From Caldithrix sp. (lineage in GTDB: Bacteria; Zhuqueibacterota; Zhuqueibacteria; Thermofontimicrobiales; Sulfurfontimicrobiaceae): 57,969 bases of DNA. Made by a program: the position numbers and the translations under genes. This document shows positions 7,923-16,187 of this stretch, one piece after another. The notes beneath the pieces are model-generated. The model ran no database searches. It had not been told where the DNA came from and saw only the letters and a list, made by a program, of their open reading frames with translations. Position 1 is the stretch's first letter; each line of letters begins with the position of its first letter. Location of the stretch: the NCBI GenBank assembly GCA_020722815.1, contig DYKB01000043.1, forward strand, positions 1 to 57,969, in the 5' to 3' direction.

Positions 7923-10580
7923 TTACTGATTCGCTGAACTTAACGTGATTCCCACTTCAATTCGCCGGGGCGGATAATATCGGCCAGGATTGGCCAGCGT
8001 TGCTTGTTGTCCAATCGGATTTAAGGAATAATCCGGACTGCCGGTATCATCAAAGACGAATCCATTAATAAATCGCGTGTCGAATAAATTGATAATGCGG
8101 CTGAATAAGCTGAGGTTGAGTTTTTCGAATTTAAAATATTTTTCCGCGCGCATATCAACCCGGAAGAACGATGGTTTTCGTCCCGAATTACTTTCCAATC
8201 CGCCGCCGAATCCGGCCTTGAGTGAGGGGGTATACGGCTGGCCACTGCCATAGCGAACGATGGTACTAATTGTAAAATTTTTTGGTACTTCTACTAACAA
8301 AGTTGCATTGAGCGTATGTCGTTGATCCCAACCCAATGGAACCTGGCGTGGCCTTGGATCTTCACCAGCCGAAGCCCGTGTGGCGGTTTCACGCGGATCA
8401 CTGGAATTTCCCATGGCGCGCTGGAAAGTATAGTCAAGCATGGTGCTGACCATTCCAATCCGTCGCTGATCAACGGCAATGGTATAACCTAAAACATTCC
8501 CAAAGTCAACATTCGTTAATCGGGCATATTCGGCAGCCGCATAAGTTGAAACGAATTCGACCCCCAGCAAATCGCGGATATCTTTATAGAAAATGCTGAA
8601 ATCCAGCCCTAAATTTGGCGTTACCGCATGTTTATAGCCGAATTCATACTGAACCGTCCGTTCAGGCTTGATGTCCGGATTTCCCATGACACCATAGCTG
8701 ATACCACCGGCCTGGAGTTCATCCAGAATTTGATAGTCGGAATTGGTAAAAATTTGACCCAGTCCGGGCATCTGATAAAAATGGCCATAAGCAAAAAATA
8801 AAGCCGAATTGGATGTCATTGGGTAAGAAATACCAATTCGCGGCGCAATGGAGACTTTTTTCGCTGTCTTTTTGGGCGTGGATGTGGGTGCGCCGGCGAT
8901 GGCATTGGCAGGATTTTGTAAATCACCCGGAATAGTCGATCGGGAATCAAAATATTCCAGTCGCGCGCCAGCCCGGACAATAAAATCGCGCCATTCAAGC
9001 TGATCCTGCGCGTAAGCGGTTACGGAAATCGGGCGATAGGTTGCAATATCCGGATAATCGGGTGGTTCGTTCTGATGCCGGGTTAAAAGCAAACCGGTAC
9101 TGATAATATAGCCGGGAACACCAAATTTGACTTCAGAATGTTGTAATTCGAGACCCATTTTAATGAGATTGGTGCGATTAATCTGGCTCGTCAGGGCTAA
9201 TTTGGCGACCATTGAATTGGTTTGTTGTTTAAACCGGCTTAAATCAACACCCTGGACAATAGCACCGATTTCATAATTGATGTCACTGAGGGGCGGTCCG
9301 GCTTCATCATAGTGCGGATCGTTGAAATCTTCGTAAACAAAATCACGATAATCATAATAATTTTGTCGAAAATTCAGGGTATAAAAAGTGTTGGCCGAAA
9401 GCGTATGCGTAAAATCCAGACCATGCACAATCGAGAATGTCCGTTGTTTGGTCATCCCATCCGGATTCAGCCGAAAGCCGAAGTTATAGCGTTTGGCATC
9501 AATCGCATTATAAATAGCCTGATATTCAAACTGCACATTTTTCAACGATTGATTGGTTATTTTAATCAAACCGGAAAAGTCATCTGAATCGGAAAGGGGA
9601 ATTTCTTTATTATCACCGGTGGGGGTAAATATTTTTTGCTCAAAATCGGATTTATCGGTGATATTAAAACGCCGTTCGCCATAGATATATCCACTATCGA
9701 TATAGCGCCGGCTGCTGAGGATGAAAAACGTCTGTGGTAAAAATGTGGGACCGCTGATGCTGAATTGATAATTTTGAATCGAAAAAGGTCGAAATTTATC
9801 GTCCACACCACGTTTATCCGTGCTGGTAAAGACAAAATCACTTAAAAACGTCTCGGCATTCCAGGCAAATTTATTGGAGCCGGATTTTAAAATGACATTG
9901 ACGACCCCGCTCATGGCCTGGCCATATTCGGCATCAAATGTCCCGCTGATGACCTGAACTTCCTGGAGCAATGAACGATCAATTTGCAGCGATGAGCTAT
10001 TATCGTAACTGTTATTGACCGTGACACCATTAATTTGATATTGAACCTCTCCCAGGCGGCCGCCGCGGAAGTGACCATCCACCACGCCTGCCTGCAAATC
10101 GACAATTTCGCCAAGTTCACGAACCGGCATGATTTCAATGTCGCTGCTGGTTACCGTTGAAACTGAACTGGTGTAATTCAATTCAACCACCGGGCGATCA
10201 GCCGTAATGGAAACTGTTTCTCCCTGTAATACACTTTCTTCCAGCACGGCATTCAGATTGGTGGTATGATCGGCTGTCACCAGCACATTCTGGACAATTC
10301 GCGTTTTATAGCCAATAAAGTCAAAACGAACCTCATATTTTCCAGGTTGAATTTTAATAATATTAAAATATCCATCCATATCGGCTGCAGACCCGAGTGT
10401 GGTGCCAACTAAAAGTATATTGGCCCCTGGAAGTGGTTGATTTTGTTTGTCGACCACGCGACCAGAAATTTTACCGGTGGTTCCAGCAGAAGCGTCCTGA
10501 AATGATAAGCTGAATATTCCCACGAGAATAAATACGAAAGTGAAGCGAAAAAGAATTTTATGGAGGATTTGATATAACAT
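7923..10580 (-). CDS. TonB-dependent receptor
   Basis: An 885-residue outer-membrane active transporter, energised by TonB. Order: signal peptide (to about residue 32, ending ASA), a carboxypeptidase-regulatory-like domain (KISGRVVDKQNQPLPGANILL, GYFNIIKIQPGKYEVRFDFIGY; about 36-115), a plug (about 125-235, with VQYQINGVTVNN and EVQVISGTFDAEYGQAMSGVVNVILKSG as in TonB plugs), then a long beta-barrel. GAGGTTACT precedes the ATG. It is first of a three-gene operon with the FN3 protein (3 bp away at the long start) and the PorV-like protein. Lying next to LacI, CBM9-like and glycosidase genes, it probably imports an oligosaccharide; the ligand is inferred. Confidence 0.9.
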   Translation of the reverse strand: MLYQILHKILFRFTFVFILVGIFSLSFQDASAGTTGKISGRVVDKQNQPLPGANILLVGTTLGSAADMDGYFNIIKIQPGKYEVRFDFIGYKTRIVQNVLVTADHTTNLNAVLEESVLQGETVSITADRPVVELNYTSSVSTVTSSDIEIMPVRELGEIVDLQAGVVDGHFRGGRLGEVQYQINGVTVNNSYDNSSSLQIDRSLLQEVQVISGTFDAEYGQAMSGVVNVILKSGSNKFAWNAETFLSDFVFTSTDKRGVDDKFRPFSIQNYQFSISGPTFLPQTFFILSSRRYIDSGYIYGERRFNITDKSDFEQKIFTPTGDNKEIPLSDSDDFSGLIKITNQSLKNVQFEYQAIYNAIDAKRYNFGFRLNPDGMTKQRTFSIVHGLDFTHTLSANTFYTLNFRQNYYDYRDFVYEDFNDPHYDEAGPPLSDINYEIGAIVQGVDLSRFKQQTNSMVAKLALTSQINRTNLIKMGLELQHSEVKFGVPGYIISTGLLLTRHQNEPPDYPDIATYRPISVTAYAQDQLEWRDFIVRAGARLEYFDSRSTIPGDLQNPANAIAGAPTSTPKKTAKKVSIAPRIGISYPMTSNSALFFAYGHFYQMPGLGQIFTNSDYQILDELQAGGISYGVMGNPDIKPERTVQYEFGYKHAVTPNLGLDFSIFYKDIRDLLGVEFVSTYAAAEYARLTNVDFGNVLGYTIAVDQRRIGMVSTMLDYTFQRAMGNSSDPRETATRASAGEDPRPRQVPLGWDQRHTLNATLLVEVPKNFTISTIVRYGSGQPYTPSLKAGFGGGLESNSGRKPSFFRVDMRAEKYFKFEKLNLSLFSRIINLFDTRFINGFVFDDTGSPDYSLNPIGQQATLANPGRYYPPRRIEVGITLSSANQ

Positions 10581-10612
10581 AGTAACCTCATCACCATTTT
10601 GATGAATCCGGG

Positions 10613-10640
10613 GAAGTAATCGTTGAAAGGATTACCTCAA
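10613..10640 (-). promoter_or_regulatory. Leader inverted repeat before the TonB receptor
   Basis: GTAATC...GGATTAC (10616-10637) can form a 6-7 bp stem about 35 bp upstream of the receptor start. It may be an operator or a leader hairpin. It does not match the TGTAA-CG-TTACA operators in front of lacI. Confidence 0.25.
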
Positions 10641-10754
10641 TGATTGAATTATACAATTCACTACCGTACACCTTTTTATAAATGTTTTGTCATTTGAAAT
10701 TGCGACATTCACCCAAATCCGCTCTCACAGGGCAGAAACTAACCGGTATTTATT

Positions 10755-10934
10755 ACTGAATATGGGGAAAATTCAATCCGCCTGAGGGTAAATCCTCAGA
10801 CTCGAAGATGCTAGGACGATAGAACGTCCTGCAGATTCAGCGCATTCTTCAGGATGCTTTTCTATTCTTAGCCTGGGGATTTATCCTCAGGCGATTGATG
10901 GCGTTAAATCAGTTTTCCCCGTGTTCAGTTAAAG
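10755..10934. repeat. Long two-block inverted-repeat element
   Basis: Two inverted blocks nest around a 60-bp centre: outer ACTGAATATGGGGAAAA / TTTTCCCCGTGTTCAGT (about 10755-10771 and 10914-10930) and inner CCTGAGGGTAAATCCTCAG / CTGGGGATTTATCCTCAGG (about 10782-10800 and 10876-10894). It looks like a non-coding mobile or REP-type palindrome. Only one copy is in this window. Confidence 0.5.
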
Positions 10935-11051
10935 AGGTGGAACACGATCAGCCCAAAGCGAGCGGGCGTAATTCTTTCCTTTATCCAGTGGTTAAAGGAT
11001 ATGGGCTCAGGTTTTGCTGAATCAAAAGGGTACGGTAGCAAAATTTTACCT

Positions 11052-11106
11052 TTTTTAAAAAAATGACTCCTTCTGATGGATTAATATATAATCCAGAGAA
11101 GGAGTC
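11052..11106 (-). terminator. Intrinsic terminator of the CBM9-like gene
   Basis: On the minus strand GACTCCTTCT...AGAAGGAGTC with inner TGGATTA/TAATCCA (11065-11106) forms a nearly perfect 17-bp stem, followed by seven T. It lies 13 bp after the stop of the gene at 11119. Confidence 0.85.
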
Positions 11107-11118
11107 AATACTAAATGT

Positions 11119-14100
11119 TTACTTAATTAACAGCATTTTGCCTGTTTTGGTATGAAGCGTTTTTCCACTGATATGAGATTCCAGTTGGAGCCGATACAGA
11201 TAAACACCCGAACCATAACTTGCTGCGTTAAATTTGATTTCCTGAACACCAGCCTTTTGAGAACCAAGAGGCATGACCGCAACGGTTCGACCCAGTAAAT
11301 CATAAACTTTTAACGTTACATTTCCATCTTCCGGTAAAGCGTATTGAATCGCTGTTAGTGGATTGAATGGATTGGGGAAGTTGCCCAGAATTTCAAACTG
11401 ATCCGGAATGGTATTGCTAATTTGACGAACGCTGGTTGATGGCGCCGGAATCAAATCAGTTGGATCCATGTACGCCCAGGCGGGTGCTGCAGGCCAGGGG
11501 CTTTCACGCATCCACCAGGTCCGGGTGCCATAGTTGTCAGCGGGATTGGCAAAGGCATCGCCATCAAATAAAGTGGCACTGATGAACAATACCCCATCAC
11601 CGCGACCAATTGGATAGCCAAATTTCTTTAAATCAAGCGCCAGTTCAAAAGAATAGCCTTCATCGATGTCATTATAATCATTGACTGTTGTGTTCGGTTT
11701 TAATGCCATCGCGGCTTGTGCCCCACCTAAAGAATCCATCATCAGCATCAGATAGTCGAGAACCTGAAGTTGACCCAGTGAATCAATCCGAACAGTAATT
11801 TGTTGGGCTTTCAAATTGTTATCATCGGATAAAGCGGCGCGATCATTGATGACGAATCGAATGCCATCCCATTGATCAAAATTATTCAGGCCCCAAACCG
11901 CCTGATCGCGAACATCCACACCTAAATAAAGCATATCCCCTTTGAAGAACCACTTAATGGTGGCATCACCAGGATCAAGTACCGGTGCTTTAACATCATT
12001 AATGGCTGGTTGGAATTGACCACTGCGCCAGGGGCCAATGCCTGGATAGGAATTCCGTAAAACAGCATCATCAAATCGAATGTCCAATCCTTCAATTTTC
12101 GTCCAGACATCTTCATCCAGCATCCCATCAATTTTGGGATCAGGATGCTGGGAACCGTTTTGGATCACAACCTCAGGTCCGACACAGGGTAATTCAGCTT
12201 CGGTGGTGACATCCGGTCGGGTATAGATTCGGACGACATCAAAAGCCGAACCATTGCCCCAGGGTCCTTGCCACCAGGTTCGGTTACCGCTGAATTTCGC
12301 ATCATTGTGCGGCCAGTGCCAGTCGGCATCATAAATCGAGATATTGAATTCAATGATTTCACCATCCGCTTTGGTGGCATCATAGCCACGTGGCGCCAGA
12401 TTGAACATAATTTCGGTGGTGTAGCCTTTATCCGGTGTGGCATCATCATTAGAGACACCATCGACAACCGTTACGCCATCCCAGACAGTCCGATCACCTG
12501 ATGCCCAGCCAAAAAAACCAGGTGCCGCGCCAACATTCCCCGTATTGGGATCAGCCCAACCTTCCGTGACCCAGCCATAGAAATATTCAAACGAGGGAAC
12601 CGGGCGATCTTCTTTGGACCGATCACGCAGGTTCATCAGGAAACCATCGAATTGATTGAATAAACCGCCGCCAACCGAACTGTCTTTGGCAACAACGGCC
12701 ATATATAAATTATTTCCGGAAACTAAAAATTTAATGGTCGCATCCGTCGGATCGCTTGGTTTTGTGCCCGATTCATCTTTCCAGCCACTACCAGGGATCA
12801 ATGCAGATGATTTACCATATTCCAGATGAATGGATTCTGCTTTTCCCCAGGCGGCTTCGTCCAGTTTACCATCAAGTGTAATTGCTTCGGTGGTTGTTCT
12901 GGCCCAGATGAGATTGGGACGTTCAGGAAGCATCGCAATATGACCATTGGGAACCATTTCCTGTGGATCCATATAAGCCCAGGCGGGTGCTGCTGGCCAG
13001 GGGCTTTCCCGCATCCACCAGGTGCGGGTACCATAATTATCGGCGGGATTGGCGAAGGCATCACCATCAAATAAAGTCGCGCTGATAAACAATACCCCAT
13101 CGCCACGACCAACAGGATAACCTAATTTTTTTAAATCAATGACGAGTTCAAACGAATAACCTTCATCAATATCATTATAATTATTGACCGTCGTATTCGG
13201 TTTCAAAGACATGGCCGCTTCTGCGCCACCAAGAGAATCAACCAGTAGCATCAGATAATCCAGCACCTGAAGCTGGCCTAGCGAATCAATCCGAACCGTA
13301 AACTGTTGGGCCTTCAAATTGTTATCATCAGATAAAGCGGCGCGATCATTGATGACAAATCGAATCCCATCCCACTGATCAAAATTATTCAGTCCCCAAA
13401 CCGCCTGATCGCGAACATCCACGCCTAAATAAAGCATATCACCTTTGAAGAACCACTTAATCGTGGCATCGCCGGGATCAAGCACGGGCGCTTTCACATC
13501 ATTGATAGCCGGCTGGAATTGACCACTGCGCCAGGGAGCAATCCCTTCATACGAATTTCGTAATGCAACATTATCAAAGGTGATATCCAGACCTTCAATA
13601 TTGGCCCAGACGGCTTCATCCAATTTTCCATCGATGACGGGATCGGGATGATTTTCACCATTGGGAATAACGACATCCGGTCCGACATCCGGAACATCAC
13701 CGGATGCGACAGTTACATCGGACCGGACATAAATGCGAATGACATCAAAAGCCGACCCATTGCCCCAGGGCCCCTGCCACCAGGTTCGGTTACCGCTGAA
13801 TTTCGCATCATTATGCGGCCAGTGCCAGTCGGCATCATAAATCGAAATATTAAATTCAATAATTTCACCATCCACTTTGGTGGCATCATAGCCACGGGGG
13901 GTCAGATTGAACATAATTTCAGTGGTGTAGCCTTTATCAGGAGTTGAATCATCGTTGGAAACGCCATCCACCAGCGTTACCCCATCCCATACAGTCCGAT
14001 CTCCACCGGCCCAGCCAAAAAAACCAGGTGCCGCGCCGATATTCCCCGTATTGGGATCGGCCCAGCCTTCGGTTACCCAGCCATAAAAATATTCAAATGG

Positions 14101-14502
14101 GGGCACCGGCCGATCTTCTTTGGACCGATCGCGCAGGTTCATCAGGAACCCATCGAATTGATTGAATAAACCGCCACCAACTGAGCTGTCTTTGGCAACA
14201 ACAGCCATATAAAGATTGTTACCGGACACTAAAAATTTAATGATGGCGTCCGTTGGATCGGTTGGTTTTGTACCGGATTCATCTTTCCAGCCACTGCCGG
14301 GGATGAGTTCAGAACTTTTTCCATACTGCAAACGGACAGATTCGGCTTTTTCCCAGCCGGGTTCGTCCAGTTTACCATCTAATGTAATTGTTTCAGTCGT
14401 TGTTCGCGCCCAGATTACATTCGGGCGTTCAAGAGCTTGTGCATAAAGGGTTGTCATTGAAAAGATGAAGACGAAGACGATAAATAGCAACTTGAATTTC
14501 AT
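11119..14502 (-). CDS. Secreted protein with four CBM9-like domains and T9SS sorting tail
   Basis: About 1,127 residues. Start chosen at 14502 (MKFKLL): AGGAG is 9 bp upstream, while the ATG at 14511 abuts it. The signal peptide ends TTLYAQ. The body is two near-identical units of about 500 residues, each with two CBM9/DOMON-like modules opened by ITLDGKLDE..W and by DPVIDGKLDEAVW or DPKIDGMLDEDVW. The tail NFPNPFNPLTAIQYALPEDG, VYDLLGR, GSGVYLYRL, KMLLIK is a T9SS type A sorting domain, so the protein should be anchored at or released from the cell surface. CBM9 modules bind sugar chain ends. lacI lies just upstream on the same strand. Role inferred: surface glycan binding. Confidence 0.85.
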   Translation of the reverse strand: MKFKLLFIVFVFIFSMTTLYAQALERPNVIWARTTTETITLDGKLDEPGWEKAESVRLQYGKSSELIPGSGWKDESGTKPTDPTDAIIKFLVSGNNLYMAVVAKDSSVGGGLFNQFDGFLMNLRDRSKEDRPVPPFEYFYGWVTEGWADPNTGNIGAAPGFFGWAGGDRTVWDGVTLVDGVSNDDSTPDKGYTTEIMFNLTPRGYDATKVDGEIIEFNISIYDADWHWPHNDAKFSGNRTWWQGPWGNGSAFDVIRIYVRSDVTVASGDVPDVGPDVVIPNGENHPDPVIDGKLDEAVWANIEGLDITFDNVALRNSYEGIAPWRSGQFQPAINDVKAPVLDPGDATIKWFFKGDMLYLGVDVRDQAVWGLNNFDQWDGIRFVINDRAALSDDNNLKAQQFTVRIDSLGQLQVLDYLMLLVDSLGGAEAAMSLKPNTTVNNYNDIDEGYSFELVIDLKKLGYPVGRGDGVLFISATLFDGDAFANPADNYGTRTWWMRESPWPAAPAWAYMDPQEMVPNGHIAMLPERPNLIWARTTTEAITLDGKLDEAAWGKAESIHLEYGKSSALIPGSGWKDESGTKPSDPTDATIKFLVSGNNLYMAVVAKDSSVGGGLFNQFDGFLMNLRDRSKEDRPVPSFEYFYGWVTEGWADPNTGNVGAAPGFFGWASGDRTVWDGVTVVDGVSNDDATPDKGYTTEIMFNLAPRGYDATKADGEIIEFNISIYDADWHWPHNDAKFSGNRTWWQGPWGNGSAFDVVRIYTRPDVTTEAELPCVGPEVVIQNGSQHPDPKIDGMLDEDVWTKIEGLDIRFDDAVLRNSYPGIGPWRSGQFQPAINDVKAPVLDPGDATIKWFFKGDMLYLGVDVRDQAVWGLNNFDQWDGIRFVINDRAALSDDNNLKAQQITVRIDSLGQLQVLDYLMLMMDSLGGAQAAMALKPNTTVNDYNDIDEGYSFELALDLKKFGYPIGRGDGVLFISATLFDGDAFANPADNYGTRTWWMRESPWPAAPAWAYMDPTDLIPAPSTSVRQISNTIPDQFEILGNFPNPFNPLTAIQYALPEDGNVTLKVYDLLGRTVAVMPLGSQKAGVQEIKFNAASYGSGVYLYRLQLESHISGKTLHTKTGKMLLIK
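11455..14427. repeat. Intragenic tandem duplication, about 1.5 kb per unit
   Basis: The unit from about 12928 to 14427 and the unit from about 11455 to 12927 encode almost the same protein, starting RPNVIWARTTTETITLDGKL and RPNLIWARTTTEAITLDGKL and both reaching the PAAPAWAYMDP block. Long stretches are also identical at DNA level (for example the TTTCGCATCATT(G/A)TGCGG region near 12297 and 13801), so the duplication is recent or kept alike by gene conversion. Confidence 0.9.
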
Positions 14503-14635
14503 GTTTTCCATCTCCTAAATGTTGGTTTTTATAAAGTTGTCATCCTGCTTGAATTTATTAAATCCATACATGAATTAATAGGGAATTCGGTACAATGTTT
14601 TGGGAATCACCTCCTTTAAATGAATTTTTTCCGTT

Positions 14636-15685
14636 TTAATTATGATTTAAGCAACCACAAGATTCACGAATAACCAGGCCAGTGGGGAGAATTATCTTCT
14701 TCACCTCCTGTCTGGATTCGTCCTTTCTCTCAATCGCAGCGATGAGATTCTCGGCGGCTGTCATTCCTAATTCAGTTATTGGTAAATGGACCGTCGTTAA
14801 TTTGGGGCGTTGATAGGAAGCGATGTTAATATCATCAAAACCGGCAATCGCGATTTGTTCGGGAATTTGTAAACCATGTTCCCGAATGGCATTATATGCC
14901 CCAATGGCCATTTCGTCATTTGCCGCAAATACCGCACGGGGCCGAACTGGCAGACTGAGCAATCGAATCATGGCCAGATAGCCGGAACGTCGCTTAAAAT
15001 CACCCCGTTCAAGATAATGAATGCCCTGAATCTCAATTCCAAGATTATATTCTTTCAGTGCCGCAAGAAAACCCTGTTCACGAAGGTCAGCATCGCTGTT
15101 TCCCAGCGGGCCCTGAATCATCGCGATTGGTTGATATCCATGTTCCAGAAGGTGCCGTGTCATTAAATAGGCGCCTCGATAATTGTCCACATTGATTTGG
15201 ATATATTTTTCACCAGAATCTGGCAGATTGAGCAGGACAATCGGAATTTCTATTTTTGAAAGAAGTGGGAAAGAGATTCGTCCTAATACAGGCACCATCA
15301 TAATAACGCCATCGACCCAGCCTTGACTCATCAGGCGCAGAAAGCTATCGACCTCATTTCGCTGGCTATGTGAGGCGGAAATCATAATATAATAGCCATA
15401 TTGCCAGGCTACCAGATCGATACTGCGGATGATTTCATGAAAAAATTCGCCATCCAGATCGGGCAGAATGACTCCGATAATATTGGTTTTTTTTAAGGTT
15501 AAAGCACGGGCGGCTAATCGGGGATTGTAGTTGAGAGATTGAGCAGTTTCTAAGACTTTTTCAATGGTTTCTGGCCGAACTGTTTCGGGAGAATTATAAA
15601 CTCGTGAAACAGTTGCCACTGAAACGTTAGCTTTTCTGGCAACATCCCGAATGGTAGCACTGGATGATTTTTGACGGTCTCTCAT
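14636..15685 (-). CDS. LacI-family transcriptional regulator
   Basis: A 349-residue repressor. I start at the ATG at 15685 (MRDRQKSS), 8 bp after GAGG; the upstream GTG at 15727 lacks a ribosome site. The N-terminal helix-turn-helix TIRDVARKANVSVATVSRVY plus the hinge helix (YNPRLAARAL) occupy about residues 10-60. The periplasmic-binding-protein-like effector domain follows, with IIGVILPDLDGEFF, FAANDEMAIGAYNAIREHG and IAIAGFDDI. Its promoter and an operator overlap (15735-15777), so it probably represses itself. A second operator lies upstream of the GH94 gene. The effector is probably a breakdown sugar of the local glycan. Confidence 0.93.
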   Translation of the reverse strand: MRDRQKSSSATIRDVARKANVSVATVSRVYNSPETVRPETIEKVLETAQSLNYNPRLAARALTLKKTNIIGVILPDLDGEFFHEIIRSIDLVAWQYGYYIMISASHSQRNEVDSFLRLMSQGWVDGVIMMVPVLGRISFPLLSKIEIPIVLLNLPDSGEKYIQINVDNYRGAYLMTRHLLEHGYQPIAMIQGPLGNSDADLREQGFLAALKEYNLGIEIQGIHYLERGDFKRRSGYLAMIRLLSLPVRPRAVFAANDEMAIGAYNAIREHGLQIPEQIAIAGFDDINIASYQRPKLTTVHLPITELGMTAAENLIAAIERKDESRQEVKKIILPTGLVIRESCGCLNHN

Positions 15686-15734
15686 CAGGAAAACCTCTGG
15701 TTGTGAAAATGTTAAAATTTCACTCACAATTTCA

Positions 15735-15750
15735 ATGTAACCGTTTACAT
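15735..15750. promoter_or_regulatory. LacI-type operator 1 (autoregulation)
   Basis: ATGTAACCGTTTACAT is a near-perfect palindrome of the canonical LacI-family form TGTAA-nCGn-TTACA. It touches the -10 box of the lacI promoter on the minus strand, so binding would block RNA polymerase. Confidence 0.75.
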
Positions 15751-15777
15751 AATACTAATAATTTTCTTTCAAGTCAA
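15749..15777 (-). promoter_or_regulatory. Sigma70-type promoter of lacI
   Basis: On the minus strand TTGACT (15777-15772), a 17-bp spacer and TATTAT (15754-15749). The operator 15735-15750 lies at the expected transcription start. Confidence 0.65.
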
Positions 15778-15819
15778 GGCTTTTTTGAAAAAAATTATAA
15801 AAATGTAGCATTTTTGGCC

Positions 15820-15848
15820 TTGCAATTTACATTTCAATTGCGTATATT
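15820..15848 (+). promoter_or_regulatory. Predicted promoter of the GH94 operon
   Basis: TTGCAA (15820-15825), 17 bp, then TATATT (15843-15848). Transcripts would run through operator 2 at 16036-16051 before reaching the GH94 start; a second, closer promoter may exist. Confidence 0.4.
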
Positions 15849-16035
15849 AATTATAAGGCTGTCTATTGGGTTTTAAAAAATGTTGTGTTTATTTTTTTTA
15901 CACTCTTTTTTTTGAAAATATACGGCTAGATTGACTGTAAATTTTTTCACAATGAAAAGGGTTACATAAGAAAGATGTTTTTTGACCGCCTTTGCCTGTT
16001 ATTTAAAGTTTTATCGTGATTGTGTTATCGTGTTT

Positions 16036-16051
16036 ATGTAACCGTTCACAT
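16036..16051. promoter_or_regulatory. LacI-type operator 2 (GH94 operon)
   Basis: ATGTAACCGTTCACAT differs from operator 1 at one position. It lies about 135-150 bp upstream of the GH94 start. A half site GGTTACAT is at about 15960. This directly links the regulator to the glycosidase operon. Confidence 0.7.
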
Positions 16052-16187
16052 TCTGAACAATGTCGCTTCGTAACTCGTGAGCCGATTTCATTTTTTATAT
16101 TGAACTCATTATGAATATTGAAGTATATTATTTTTTAATTTGAAATCCGAAGTTCGCAATCCGACATTAAAAAATGGAGCAAGAAAT

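Noticed and set aside
4053..9841. Frames of 60-140 codons inside the receptor and large secreted protein genes
   Set aside because: Shadow frames of long, well-supported genes.
12268..13947. Plus-strand open frames opposite the CBM9-like gene
   Set aside because: They mirror the real minus-strand coding sequence, occur twice because of the internal duplication, and have no ribosome site or motif.
14605..14617. A 16S rRNA 3' end (AATCACCTCCTTT)
   Set aside because: No further rRNA sequence precedes it; on the minus strand it is simply a perfect Shine-Dalgarno-like sequence.
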